A stretch of 64,000 nt of DNA from Ahaetulla prasina (GCF_028640845.1 NC_080541.1:143672464-143736463); one strand, 5' to 3'; shown: positions 39,836 through 52,959, counted from the first letter of the stretch. The notes: generated from the letters alone by a model not told the origin. Translations and numbers: made by a program.

Positions 39836-40922
39836 CAGGGGTGAAATCTAAAAATTTTCCCTACCGGTTCTGTGGGTGTGGCTTAATTGGTGGGCGTGGC
39901 TTTGTGGTCTGATGGCTGGGTGGGCGTGGCCAATAACAATAAATAATAAAAATAATAAACAAAGTATAAAAAACAATAAGAGGTACCAAAAACCAACTTT
40001 CACACTTTACACACACACAACACAATACAACTGACTCACACAGTGTAAAAGCAGCTGCATTTCACACTTCACACAGCCTCAAAAAGCTCAAAAACCAACT
40101 TTCACACTTTACACACACACAACACAACACAACACAACTGACTCACACACAATGTAAAAGCAGCGTACTTCACACTTCACACAGCCACAAAAAGCTCAAA
40201 AACCAACTTTCACACTTTACACACACACAACACAACTGACACACACACACATACACACACACAAAATACCACATACAGCTTTCTGAGATTTTGTGTGTTT
40301 GTGTAGTTAGAGTTAAACACTACAGAAACACACCAAATCTTAGAAAGCTGAACAAATATTTTATTTTATTATTTTATTTTATTGTGGACTTCATTTCCCA
40401 GAGTTCCTCAGCAAGGAAAGCCAGACAGCATTAATCACTCAGTGATGAAATAGATTAGCTAAGTTTAGATTAGTTCTGTCTGGTGCTAAAAGCGAAACGG
40501 GGGCTTTCCGGCTGGGAAAAAAGCCATGAGGTCATCAGTAATCAGGTAAGTGCCTTAGAATCTCTTAAAAGGAGGTTTTCTACATGTTTTCTACAGAAAA
40601 CATGTTTTTTAAGGTTCTGCTGATGAGGAACTCAGGTGAGATCCCCAGAGTAGCCTTTAAATTTTTTTTTTAAGTTTAAAGGCTCTGCCGATCTCAGCTG
40701 AGGGGCGGGATCCTCAAAGGCTTTTTTTTTACTTTGAAAGGCATGTTTCAGCTGAAGCAAAACCTTCTTTTAAAAGTAAAAAAAACACCCTCTGCTGATG
40801 GTGGGGCTCAGCAGAGGCAGGGGGGCGGGGCCAGGGATTTTTGCTACCAGTCCTCTGAACCAGCAGCCGCCATTGCTACCGGATCGCGCGAGCCGGTCCG
40901 ATCCGGAAGCATTTCACCCCTG
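39836..40922. mobile_element. hAT-type non-autonomous element, 1.1 kb
   Basis: CAGGGGTGAAATC... to ...GCATTTCACCCCTG, with perfect duplications CCTAAATC at 39828-39835 and 40923-40930. A full-length relative of 6470-6947, with a CA-rich tandem array inside. Confidence 0.95.
39985..40265 (+). repeat. ~105-110 bp tandem repeat, CA-rich
   Basis: AACCAACTTTCACACTTTAC begins units near 39990, 40091 and 40200; each continues through ACACAACACAACTGAC and CACTTCACACAGCC. Confidence 0.9.
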
Positions 40923-40930
40923 CCTAAATC

Positions 40931-43507
40931 CTGTAATCTGTGGGAATAGGTGTTGATATGAATCCTTATTAATAATAATCAGCTAATTTATTAGTTTTGA
41001 TATTTTAATTATTTTCCTACTCGTCTTTTATAATCTACGACTGTCCAGAGTTGCATTATAGGGGAGATGGACATCATAACATTTTATAAATTAATCAATA
41101 TGAACAGTATGATTTATCCAGATACTGTTGTTACTGTCTCTTAATACCTACTGGGAGTAGCAATTAGTAGTCAGCTTATACCCAACATTGACAGCTCATT
41201 GTGAAATCCAATATATGAATATAGTGTCTTCATTATCTATCGGAAAACATCAAGATAATCTTATATTAATATACCAAATACTTATATATGCTTAACTGGA
41301 TACTTCGGGGAAGTTCTCAAGCAAATCCTGAATGTTACAGAATGTTTACTGTCACCCAGCAATAGGTGTCTCTGATAGCATGATTGACTATCTTAATTTT
41401 TTCTGTTTTAAAAAGTTACCGAGATTTTTTCTGCCCCAGTTCACCACCACTTAGTTTTATTGGAATGCCCAGATTTTGGCATCATGAAAAAGGCTCACCT
41501 CTTCATGGACAGCTTTATATATCTCTATGAAGTTTTCCATTTGCCTTTTTTAAAGCGGAGGACTTAACAAGATACGAACCATTTCTAAATGCTGCCAAAT
41601 TTTATTTTATTTTTTTCAGAAGTGGTGGACGGTCTTCCAAGTATGGCCACTTCTCCATGGATTTGTGTAAAAGCAAATATTTCTTTCTCTTTTTTATTTT
41701 TGAGAAATCTGTGTCCTACTGATGTCCAACATGGAATTTCTTCCTTTTTTAAAACAATGGGCACATGTAGTCTTTTTTTTTTTTAACTGGGTTGCTTACC
41801 ACTAAACCCAAGATTCTTTTCTTGATTAGCTACTGTCAATTCAGATTCCAACAGCGTGCATGTGAGATTAAGATTCCCGCTTTGTGCTTTTGTGCTTGCT
41901 TGATATTCTTTCTGGAATGTTTCTTACAGCAGTTCTTTTTGTCCATATGATAAAACATACAAAATAATTTAGTTTGCCAGCCACCTAGTTAAGTTTTCAG
42001 CTAACTATTGATGCCTCGTAACTCATTTATAAACAAGTGGTGCTGATATATTACAATGTTCGTATTCTATCGTGAGAATAGGATTCTGATCTTTAACTAG
42101 TTATTAAAAATACAAGAGCACCTCACCTTTTATCTCATTCTGCTAAATTTGTTTTCAGAGAGATGTCAGCAAAGCTGCTTAAAAACCTAAACAAACCACT
42201 GTCCGCATCCATGTTGCTACTCAAGAACGCTTAAAAAGAAGTCTTATCTTGAAAGGAATATTGCTGGCTCTTGTCATCCTATATGTGCTTATCAATCAAT
42301 CTTTAATAACATTTTCTACCAATTTGAGTGGAATAGCTGTTAAACCAACTAGCTATAATATCCTGAATTCCCCTGGATTCTTTTTTTTTTCAATTGGCCC
42401 GTACATTATCTATCTTATAATCTTCCGATAGATAAGTTGACCTTTAGGGCATGGTACAATTAACAGATGGTTAAGATCAGTTTGTTTTTCATATAATACT
42501 GTCCTTTGAAGATTTGTTTTTTGTTAAAAGATAAATGTGACAGGATTGGCTCATGTCAGGAAAAATTAACATACAAATATATTAAAACCCCCAATAGATG
42601 TTACAGTAGGTCCTGATCATCATTCAGAATTAAGAGCAAAGTCATCTTTCTTCTGGTTGGTTCCATGATAAATGTTACTAGGTAGATTATTCCACTTCGT
42701 GCTATTTTTTTCTCTCTTTTCATTATGACTAAAGTAACTATTACTTAATTCTGTGTATGGATCATTAAAACCACCAATTTGAAAGTCTCTCTAATTTCAT
42801 CCTCAAATGTAAGATCATCTGTAATTTTGATTGGGGAAGGATATACATCTCAGTTCCTTTGGGTAGATTTGTTGATGTAAAGTGTCAAAACTTTGTACCT
42901 AATAATATGAGCTCAGGTGTGCTCTCAGGTTTTTCACTACCTCTCTGTTCATTTTGTCATGCACAATTATTCACATTTCAACCAGTTTAAAGAAATATAG
43001 GGCTGACTCATACATTTTCCCAACTTCTGATTGATGTTTTGGCTTTCCCCAGAATGGTACTGTTGTCTTGAGTGGCAGATGCCCCGTTGTGTTCCTCAGA
43101 ATAGTTTTGGAAAACCTCAAAATGAGTAAACCTCTAGCTTTGTAGCGTATGCATCTGAAATACAATATCTCATTACTTACTGGCAAAAGGCTTCTCAACA
43201 TATATTGATATTGGAGGATACATGCATGTGCATGCTGCACTTTTTCATTTCAGAACCACCTGCACTACAGATATATCTATCTGTAGACAACAAGAAGTGC
43301 AAGTGCAACCAGAACCACTCATGAATAGTCTGAAATAGAAGCGTTATTGTTAAGTCACCTATCCCAGATTGACCTATCACCTATCCCCAGATTGACTAAG
43401 TTCCCTCGGGAATGGTCAGATAAGGCTTCAGGGATTCTGGGGCGGTCAGGCCTGTGTTGCTTTCTTCAATGGAAGGACTCTAAATTCAGCCCTCTCTTAA
43501 CACCTTC
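40931..43507 (+). other. Intergenic, nothing recognised
   Basis: AT-rich 2.6 kb; short frames near 41589-41786 and 42249-42431 are hydrophobic and T-rich but show no domain. Confidence 0.4.
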
Positions 43508-43515
43508 CTGTAGTC

Positions 43516-43643
43516 CAGAGGTCTCCAACCTTGGCAACTTTAAGACTTGTGGACTTCAACTCCCAGAGTTCCTCAGTCAGCTTTGCAGAATTCTGGGAGT
43601 TGAAGCCCACAAGTCTTAAAGTTGCCAAGGTTGGAGACCCCTG
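43516..43643. mobile_element. Palindromic hAT MITE, copy 4
   Basis: CAGAGGTCTCCAACC... to ...GGAGACCCCTG; flanks CTGTAGTC and CTCTAGTT match at 6 of 8, so an older insertion. Confidence 0.85.
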
Positions 43644-43651
43644 CTCTAGTT

Positions 43652-44595
43652 TATCTGAGATTCTATGACAAGAAAAAAGAATTCATGTTAACTGCTATTC
43701 AGAATAACAATGCTAAACAGAAAACAACTCTTTGTATTCTGTGCTAACTGTTTGATGTGCTCCTCAGAAGAGTCCAGTCTTCTCTGAAAAGGAAACTGGG
43801 GTCAAATCATGACAACTTCTTTGAATTAAGGCTGCAAATTTAAATACAGCCATCATTTGGAAAACTAATCTTATGGGAGTCACACAGATCACTTTGAAAT
43901 CTCATTCCTGTTCACATCCTGTTGTATAAATGGCAGCAGCCAAAGTGGATGGCATTCGTGACAACTTGCCCTTGACTCCTGACTGAAGCCAGAAAACCAA
44001 TGAAAGATGGTTAGTATATGGGATGCGGCATTTATAAATGATCCACGATGCAAAAATTCTGGGACTTGTTGCAACCCCCATAAAGCATCTTTCTACTCAC
44101 TAGGCAAGAAGTCTGATTATCTGTCAAGCCCACAGATAATAACAGATGCTTTGTCCATTGATCTTCTATCACCTGCTTAATTTGTTACTCACTATTGTTA
44201 AATAGCCTTAATCGACAGATCCATTCAGCATAAGAAATGACTTGAGTTTTTCTGCTTAATTTGAAATACTTTAAGGGTACATGATGCTGCTCAGACATCT
44301 GTAGGGAAGCATCAGAGTAGAGGTCAACCCAGTTTTGTCCTAGCAAATGTCCTTTCCATTTATCATCTGTCAACATTAAAAAGAAAGTAAATGCCTGGTT
44401 TTTATACAAGCCATAGTAACTCTTAAAGGTAGCATCTCTTTCTGTTTCGTAGCCAAGATGGGCAAATTTGAATATGTAATGTTTTATTGCAACTTTCCTT
44501 TTCTCACTTATGTTTCTTGGGTTCTGTTCTACTGTTCCATTTGATTATTGAGGCCGCCTAATAGGGATGACATTTCTTAACACTTATTTATCCAG
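43652..44595 (+). other. Intergenic, nothing recognised
   Basis: No repeat or gene identified. Confidence 0.4.
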
Positions 44596-44599
44596 ATTA

Positions 44600-45055
44600 T
44601 CGTATTTTTCGGAGTATAAGATGCACCGGAGTATAAGATGTAGCTTAGTTTTTAGGGAGGAAAATAGTAAAAAAAAAATCTGCTTACCAGGTATTCATCT
44701 GGCTAGCGTCCTTAGCCTGGTCAGCTTCAGCACATTAGTTTGCTGGTTTTTATCCCCTGCTTTGAGATAAAAAACAGCTTCTAAAGCACAGCTGATCTTT
44801 GGAGAGAGAAGGAATGAGAAAAGCAGGCAAACCATGGAGATCGCTTCACTCGCTAATGCCTCGTTAGGGCTGAAAAAAAACTTCACAGCTGAGAGTGAGA
44901 GGGAGCAGGCAAAGCACAGAGATCGCTTCACCCGCTAGCGCCTCCTTAGGGCTGACAAAAAGCTTTGAAAAAGCTACATTTGGAGTATAAGACACCCCCA
45001 AATTTTCAGCCTCTTAGGAGGGAAAAAAGGGAGTCTTATACTCTGAAAAATAGGG
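44600..45055. mobile_element. TA-flanked MITE (TTTTTCGGAGTATAAGACGC family), copy 2
   Basis: TCGTATTTTTCGGAGTATAAG... to ...CTTATACTCTGAAAAATAGGG with TA at both ends. Confidence 0.85.
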
Positions 45056-45304
45056 TACATGTTGAATTTAGGGAGTCTGTGATTTTTTTTAAAAAAATGC
45101 AATACTTCTTGAAAATGTAACACTAAAACATCATAAGAAGTAAAAGATAAAAAGATAGCCACCTCTTCACATGAAAAACAAATTAGAACCTGAATGTTAG
45201 TCTCTCCTTTTTTTCCTGAATAGCTCAGTAAGGAGAAGGTCCTGAATAGCTCAGTAAGGAGAAGGCAAACAGGGCATTTTAAGTTTTTGTACAGGTAAAG
45301 TAAA

Positions 45305-45400
45305 AACTGACAGAAAATAGTGGTACCTGGTAAATTATATCCAAGCTTGGGGCTGGTTAGTACTTGGATTATTAAAAGATATTAAGGCTATAAACTATAG
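45305..45400 (+). repeat. Decayed 5S-derived SINE fragment
   Basis: GGGGCTGGTTAGTACTTGGAT matches the 5S internal region; just before it a 23-bp stretch CTGAATAGCTCAGTAAGGAG is tandemly doubled (45218-45266). Confidence 0.45.
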
Positions 45401-46054
45401 TCTGGGAAGTCAAAAAGAATGAAGCCATCAAAAGTCAAACACAACTCCATGGCATTGTTACATTTCTTGAGAGACCTCAAAAATGCAGATGTAGTGCTAA
45501 AACCTAGTCCGGTAGTGATATTATCAGCAACATAGAGTGATTTCACCAGTATATTTTAAAAAAAGTGCAACAGAAACCGATTCGCCACATTAAAATGTGG
45601 GCAGAGGTTTTGTGGAATTGAAAGCAATAAGCACACAGATAAAAGCTGAAAGGGTCTATTAAGCAAAACAATAGTAAAATAATTTATGCAAAACATAATC
45701 TAGATGGGATGCAGATCCTTAGATAAGACAATAAAAGGAGACATTGCAATTTTACATAGAGGAGTATAAATACAGGATAAAATTGCACCTGTCTTTTGTA
45801 GCTATAAATGTTCCTCTGGTTATACGTACTCCAGATAAATTTCTGAAAGCTCGTATTAGGTTGAAATTACTCATTCTCCTAATTATTTACATGTATAATT
45901 TATACTTCTTGCCTAATAGTTAGCAGTACCAGCTCGTTGTCTGGCCCTTGCTGCTAGATACAAAGGGGTGGCATTTTTCAGCAAAAATGCATGAGAAAAT
46001 GACCATTTTATGGAAGAAAAGTTATGGATGTCTGTTTAAGAGTTGCAACTTAAC

Positions 46055-46500
46055 TACTATACCTGTGATGGTGAACCTTTGACGTTCCCACGTGCCGGCC
46101 TGCGTGCCAGAAGTAGCACACAAAACCATCCCACGAGGTATGCGCGGCCCTGCTGGCCTTCACATGCATGGAAGCGCCGATACCTGGAACAGCGGCGGTC
46201 CATCGTGCATGTGCGAGCCAGCACCCAAACACCTGGATACCGGCATGGAAGCATGCTCGATGAATAGCTGGCCACCGTGCATGCGCGCAATGTCAACCCG
46301 GAAGGTTGGGTGCTGGCCTGTGCATGTGTGCCAGAGTGCCGCTCTTCCAGGTTCTGCCACTCCCGGGTGCGCAACGGCCAGCTGTTCAGCGAGCGTATGA
46401 TCATAGGAATGCGGAAGAGGAGCCAGCGAAGCCGTGCATTCTTCGTGGGATGGTTTCGCGTGCTGTTCCCGGCACTGTACTATACCATACCAAGTATGCA
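46055..46500. repeat. hAT-like GC-rich element, diverged
   Basis: Starts ACCTGTGATGGTGAACC, close to the ends of 12381-12803, and shares its GC-rich character and GTGCATGCGCGC phrases. The right end is not identifiable. Confidence 0.45.
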
Positions 46501-48216
46501 GAAAAAAAGCCATTTTACACACAAAAACACCAGGAAAAATGTGGCAGAGCTCTTAAACCCCCTCAGCATTATGGTAGATTCAATAGCACAATAAAAGCTA
46601 GCTTGGTTTTGTTTTTAATTGAATATATAAGAATTTATGGTCTTATCCATTGTTTACTGGGCCATTTCAATCCAAATATTTCTAGTAGAAGAAATTAGAA
46701 CCAAATGATTGCTCTGAAATTATTTTCTATATTAAAATCTGACAAATTGGCAATAATTCCTTCTGTTTTCTAATACTTGGAGAAGTCACATTTGCTATGC
46801 ATATGCAGGTTTAGGGGAAAAACAATTGAAGAAGAAAGTGCAAAAGCCAAAAAAGCAAAATCTGGCCCAATCTACGGTAAAATACAACCATACTACTTAA
46901 TTACTACTTAATAAGATTAATACTGCTTTCAAAATTAAAATAGTACAAAGATATTGTTTTGAAGACTGATTGGTTGTAAGGCCTGTGTTTGTGAATTTGT
47001 GAACCTGTAATTGATTTCATGACAATAAACTGTAATGATTGGAATAATCTCATATATTTCGTAGAATTGCAATGGATTTTATGTCTTTTTAATGTTTTGT
47101 GTGAATAGCATTCTTGCCTTCTTGGAGTTTATGCTTAATTCTATGTTATCTTCTGCAAGAAATACCTATTATGTAATTTAATTACAATATTTATAGACAT
47201 AAATTGAAGCTTCAATGAAAAATATGGTAATTACATTTTAAAGTTATTGCTGTTTTGTTAGTTATGTGCTTTTGAATCAATATTTTGCTTGTCTAGCCTT
47301 GTTCATGGTCATATTTCTAATAAAGATTTTTATTTCAGTTCATGTTACCCCTTTTTGAAGAGAGAAAAAAATAAAGAGAAAGAAATTATTTCTTTTTAAA
47401 AGCAGTGTTGATATTAAATTATGATATTCTTTGAATAACATAAGAATAACATTCTTTTGGGTATAGAATAGTTTTATATTCATTAAACTTAACTTTAAGA
47501 TAAGAGAATAAAGCTTTCATTTTTGCCTTTGTTTGTAATTTTTGAACATAATTTAATGCAAACATTGGTTCACATGGGATATTAATGTTCTAGTGATCAG
47601 TTCCGCAACCTTGATTTGTAAGTATTTCTAATTGGGAGCTCAAGATCAAGATAAATTGTAGGGCTGAGTTTAATGTGCTCCGAAGCTGCAGTAGCAGTTG
47701 TGCCATCCATTCCATTCCTATCAAATACCGAGATAGATAGTACTCTGGTTTTTTAAAATCCAGATTTAAATGTTCTTGCCTCCTGTACTGATTAGTATAA
47801 AAATCATTTCCTTAATGATTGGAATTTTAAGAATAGACCAACTATTAATATTCATGAGAGTTGGAGTGACTGGACTGGGGATAGGTGAGAATGTAGCAAA
47901 TGTAGCAAATGATCAAAATTTGAATTAGTCTTCCTTTTTCCTAATCTGGAGAAACATTGTTCTGAAGAAAAAATGATGTGCAATGTGTAATTTGATAGAC
48001 CTGAGTCATCCAAATGGTTGGTACATGCCTCCATTTTCTTTGTTGTGTTTAGTGGGGGGTTTTCTCTCTACATTTTGAATGACAGAAAGGTGGGATATAA
48101 ATTAATGAATAACAAATAAATAAATGTGCCTGAGAATCTGCCCCTCAAACTGAATAATCTTTCCCAACATGCAATCTTCAGGCAAAATGCTGAGATAACT
48201 CTGGTTTCAGTCTTCC
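46500..48216 (+). other. Intergenic, nothing recognised
   Basis: AT-rich, no repeat family assigned. Confidence 0.4.
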
Positions 48217-48224
48217 GTCTACTG

Positions 48225-48500
48225 CAAGGGTGTCAAACTTGATTTCATTGAGGGCCACATCAGGGTTGTGTTTGACCTTGGGTGGGGGGAGGAGCGGGAG
48301 GGTATGGCCAGGGTGGGTGTTGCCAGGATGGGTGTGGTGAGCTCGACATCACTTGTGTCGGGGGTTCCCTGCGGTGGCCTGAGCGCACAGCCCTCCCGAA
48401 CTCCATTTTTGCTGGCAGAGGCACTGCAGGCCGGTCCTTTGCTGTTTCCAGATCTAATTACCCTGTGGGCCAAATCTGGCCTGTGAACCTTGAGTTTGAT
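48225..48500. mobile_element. hAT MITE with damaged right end
   Basis: CAAGGGTGTCAAACTTGA on the left; on the right TTGAGTTTGA runs directly into TCTACTG, the repeat of the left flank GTCTACTG, so the last bases of the right terminal repeat were lost. Confidence 0.7.
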
Positions 48501-48879
48501 CTACTGCTAAGACATTTAGCAAAATAGGAGTAGAATTAAGCCCATTAAGAATAGCTGGAGTCAGCTGCTTAAATTCAGTAGAACAAATCAAGTTTATGAA
48601 GGAAGTGACATGCTCCAATGAGTACCACTGTGCTAATGGTGGACAAACAGGAACAAAAAAGGAAGGAACTATTTATTGCTTTTGTAGGCAGTGGGATAAA
48701 AACAACAGTAAAGATTCACCTTGGCAAATGGAAGGTTCCTATGTCTCCTACTGGGCAGTATAAGACAGCCTTAAGAATAACATTTTTCTGTTGAGTATTT
48801 CACTTCAGCTTCGGTTTCTACATCTCTTACCATGAATTCCTGCCTTGACCACTGCAGCTGCCTTAACTCTCCTGCTATA

Positions 48880-50000
48880 TGGATGCTTGGTCAATTGTCA
48901 GGTACTTTATTTGCATTTCCTTTGTCCTCCCTATCAAAGTATGTCGCATTGTAGTGTATATCTTGATTGCTTCTGTGGCAACTTCCAGGATTCTGAATCC
49001 TTACAGCCATGTACATATTCAGCAAGCACTTCTTTACCTCTGAGGCTCACTTTGACCCTTTGTATGTTTGGGTATATATACTGTACACATACTTTGGATC
49101 TAGGCATTCCGATTTGGCCCATACTGGATGACATTAATTATATCTCCTTGCTTATTAATCCAGGAGAGTTGTAAGTGGTAAGTATTTCTCAGACCTATGA
49201 ATAAGATCCATTAGCAAATTAACCTTCGACTGCTAGTTCTCTTTGCTCAAAGGTATTCTTCTGTGGTACTTACTATTCCCTTTTCTCATGTATCTTGTTA
49301 TATCACTTACCAAGTATTCCATTTTTTCCTCAAGAATTTATCGCTGAGTGTTTCAACAACCTCTTTAAATTCCTCTAACATTTCCTCAGCAATCAAGTAA
49401 GAAAATCTATATCTGGAGAAGTCATCAATAAATATTAATAGGTATTTGTTCCCTGATGGGGTTTTAGCCTTCATAAGTCCACAAATATAACAGTGAATTA
49501 TCTCTAGAGACTACCGTTTCTCTTTTACTCTGAAGAAAAATAGGTCTGATTCCCTTTGTCATTACACAGTATTATATATTTAGATTTTACTTTGCACAAT
49601 TCTTTCTTCAGACTTCTTAAATACCTCTTTTTTTTAACTGAGACATTGCATTCAGGTTTCTATGACCTAGTCACTTATTCAGCTATGATTTGAAATGGTT
49701 CTTTTGTGGGTATTATTTTCCATCTGCAGAGTTCACTTCAAATAGGCCCCTGTCTTTGAGAGACCCTTTTCATAAGTAACACATCTCCATCTGTACAAAA
49801 TTGTGCTTTCTTTTCAATTGTATTTCGTATCTTCCTTCCGGGGCATATTTTACCAGCATCAAACTGCATTAGGATATTTTAAATCAGGAGTTATTTCCCC
49901 TTTCCAGTTTGCAGCAATTTTGCAAATTCCCTTGTCTTTGGCAAAAACTTGCCTTCTGTCAGATAGGAAGATGTGATTTTTGGTCTCTGATTCAGTGAAT
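48880..50000 (-). pseudogene. Ty1/copia-type retrotransposon pol fragment (decayed)
   Basis: Minus strand, in several frames with stops. About 49635-49680 reads LGHRNLNAMSQLKKRGI, the end of the copia GAG-pre-integrase segment. About 49400-49500 reads LEIIHCYICG and KTPSGNKYLLIFIDDFSR, the start of the copia integrase core, where FIDDFSR is highly characteristic. About 48934-49134 has a region like the segment following copia integrase, ending CDIL. These three lie in the expected order and spacing. No LTRs were found. Confidence 0.75.
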
Positions 50001-50194
50001 CTCTTCTTATTCTTTAATTAAATCACTGGTTGCAGCAGAACCACTGCAGATCTTTTTCATAATGTTTTTCAGAGCAAGCTTCCCCAAACTCTGTGAATGG
50101 GATAAAGTTTCTACTGCAGCTTCGATTCTATTGTTCTTTGACGAGTCATCCTCCATCAGCTATGAAGGTCATGTTAGGGTTTTTCTTTCTCAAA

Positions 50195-50380
50195 CAGGTT
50201 GTTTATTAGAAATTATAACTGCACCAATTCATATTTCAATTTACTATTATATTATTATTACATTTAGTAGAATGTGTTTATACTTTTCTTTATAGGTAAG
50301 CCTGCATTTAATAACCCAATATTTGCAGCAAATAGATACTGTATACAGGTTGTTTATTATAAAGTATAACTGGACCAAGG
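50195..50380 (+). repeat. Short direct repeats, related to 52835-52955
   Basis: CAGGTTGTTTATTA...ATAACTG occurs at about 50197 and 50346. The part TAGTAGAATGTGTTTATACT to CAATATTTGCAGCAAA is found again at 52870-52950. Confidence 0.75.
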
Positions 50381-50425
50381 TGCATTCTAGTCATTATTTT
50401 GTTAAGCTACAGGAAGGGAGGACTT

Positions 50426-50560
50426 CACTGGTGGGTTGCTACTGGTTCGCCCCAGATTGGGTGAACTGGTAGTGGCGGGAGGTTCTGCCCACCCACCCTG
50501 ACGCTTCTGCGCATGCGCCCACGAGTGAACCGGTAGCAACGGGTTTTGAAACCGCCCCTG
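50426..50560. mobile_element. hAT MITE (GGTTGCTACTGGTTCG type)
   Basis: CACTGGTGGGTTGCTAC... to ...AACCGCCCCTG, 135 bp, perfect duplications GAGGACTT at 50418-50425 and 50561-50568. Confidence 0.9.
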
Positions 50561-50669
50561 GAGGACTTGGTCATTTCTTTGTGTAAAGAGACAAAGTTTC
50601 AACTTTGTTGACCCTCTGAAGAAAAGTCTTATAGAGATTAAACTTTTTTTCTGTGATAATAAGCGGGGA

Positions 50670-50820
50670 ATGGAAGAGCTTGGTGCAATGGTTAAGGCAC
50701 CAGGCTAGAAACCAGAAGACTTTAACTCCTAGTTTTGCCTTAGTCACCAAGACAGCTATATGACCATGATTTGCTCAGGCAGTTGCCAAGAGTCAACAGT
50801 GACTTGAAGTACACACATAA
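50670..50820 (+). repeat. tRNA-derived SINE
   Basis: AGCTTGGTGCAATGGTTAAG, GCACCAGGCTAGAAACCAG, ACTCCTAGTTTTGCCTTAG: A- and B-box-like parts of a tRNA head. Confidence 0.7.
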
Positions 50821-51175
50821 AGTAAAGGTAAGGATTCCCCTCACACATATGTGTTAGTCGTTCCCAACTCTAGGGTGCGGTTCTCATCCCCATTTCAAAG
50901 CCAAAGAGCTAGTGCTGTCTGAAGACATTTCCGTAGTCATGTGGCCGGCATGACTAAACGCCAAAGGCGCACGGAACACTGTTACGTTCCCACCAAAGGT
51001 GGTCTCTATTTTTCTACTTGCATTTTTTATGTGCTTCCGAACTGTTAGGTTGGCAGAAGCTGGGACAAGTAACAGGAGCTCACCCTGTTACACGGCACTA
51101 GGGATTCGAACGGCTGAACTGCCGACCTTTCGATCGACAAGCTCAGCGTTTTAGCCACTGAGCCACTGTGCTACA
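50820..51175 (-). mobile_element. Sauria SINE
   Basis: Minus strand: GTGGCTCAGTGGCTAAAACG tRNA-like head, CAGCCGTTCGAATCC B box, then GTAACAGGGTGAGCTCCTG, and a 3' end in ATCCTTACCTTTAC, the Bov-B-like tail of Sauria SINEs. About 350 bp, essentially full length; an AC repeat adjoins its head (51174-51192). Confidence 0.85.
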
Positions 51176-51199
51176 CACACACACACACACAAACAAACA

Positions 51200-52830
51200 A
51201 ATAAAGGTTACAGCTTTATGAAATTGTAGAAGGTAGTAAAGATGCAGAAATGGTAAACGGTAAGTACATACAAGAGCTGATTATACTGCAGAAGTTTTAA
51301 CGAGAGTGCCAGCTTTCACTTAACAAGGAATTTCCCAATCCCTGTGATACATTATCATAGAATTGGTCATTTAGGTTGACGTTCTGTTCAGGCTAAATTT
51401 AGGGCCAAGTCCTTGAAGAGTGACGTGTGAAATGTGCAATCTTAAATTGAGTGAAGTTAAGATGTAAAATCTATAACATGTAAGAGGTACTGTAGAAGCA
51501 AGGTCTAAAAAGACCTAGTTTCAGTGTGCCTAAATATTGCAAGTATTCATCAGCTGTATTTAATAATTTTTCAAAATAGCAAACCTATCCATTCTTTTCC
51601 ATGCCACAATACAAGTAGCTTTTTCCATTATGGTAGCAGCATTGAAGATAATTAAAACCAGAAGCTCTCATCTATGGAACTAATTGCATTGCTTTGTATC
51701 CCACATTCTTTCTGGTGGTTTTTTTTTCCCAAGAGAAAAAAAACCCAACTTCTCTTGCTCCATCTCTCCATCTCCATTCTTATATTCTCTCAATCATTCC
51801 AGAAAAAGATGCATAGGGGAAGCAAGAAATCCCTTTTCCATAAATATGAACTTTTCTTCCATTCATGGAAGCTGGGATCAAAGCTATTGATCTTTGTATT
51901 AGGGCCAGATAAAGTGAAAATGAAACGAAAAGCTAAGCAAACAACAACAACATCAAGTCTGGCAAAATGGATGTGACAGGTGTGAAGGATTCAAATATAA
52001 AGTGCATTTAGGTTGTATTTATTGAATATCATACTCAAGAGGTAAGTAGTTTGCACTGCAATATCAAATAAGATTGCCTTATTTTGATCAAAGTTCAGAT
52101 GGGAATGCTATCTTATGAGAAAGTGAGTAGCAAAATACAGAATTCCATTAAGAGCTATGAGAAAATATATTTCTCCGAAAAGTGATAAAAGATGAAAAGC
52201 AAGTTATGTGATAAAAAAAACCCTGAAAGTATTCAAACAGTCTATCTTGAAATAATATGGAAGGACTTTTCACATACTTTTTTGCGAATATCAGGAAGAA
52301 GAGAGAGAAATGTCAGAAGCATTTAGTATATCCTGTTGGGACAGGGTGCTTAAATTATAGAAAGATCTGTCTAGATTTAAAGCAACTATGATACTTTTTT
52401 CATTAATATATCAGTCATCCGACATTAGTTTTCAGACTTCCTTATGAAAAATAAATATCTTTACAAGAGTAATAATAGCCTTAAAGCTGCAGATCATTTA
52501 TAGGAAATATCTGTAGTATGTCTTTGTAAAATAAAGTAAGGATTTGTGCATTGCAGGTAGATAAATGAGTGGCATTGATATATCTGAGTAATGACACTTC
52601 TTTGACAGATGTGATATAACTTTTAAAAAACCCAAGCCAAAATTTATGACTTTTAGAAATAACCAATTTAATCCTGGGATCTTTACAATAGAGGAAATGC
52701 TTGTTTATTGCATTATTAGCCTAAGAGAAAGATACATCCTGGAGGTAGTCGTGTTGGCAAATGTGCACGTCCATAATACAAAATACAGATATACAAGTTA
52801 TAATTTGAGTTGTATTTCCAGTCTGAAGAC
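51200..52830 (+). other. Intergenic, nothing recognised
   Basis: No repeat or gene identified; frame 51674-51976 lacks any domain. Confidence 0.4.
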
Positions 52831-52959
52831 TGGGAATACAATTCATATTTCAATTTCCTATTACATTATTATTACATTTAGTAGAATGTGTTTATACTTT
52901 TCTATATAGGTGAGCCTGCATTTAATAACCCAATATTTGCAGCAAACAGATATATTAGG

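Noticed and set aside
39985..40265. CRISPR-like array
   Set aside because: Direct repeats have no unique spacers, are CA-rich and lie within a hAT element of a vertebrate genome.
46043..46698. Overlapping GC-rich frames of 60-130 codons on both strands
   Set aside because: Located in a diverged hAT-like element; no conserved domain and no splice context.
50670..51175. tRNA genes
   Set aside because: tRNA-like heads carry A/B-box-like parts but belong to SINEs and lack a full cloverleaf.
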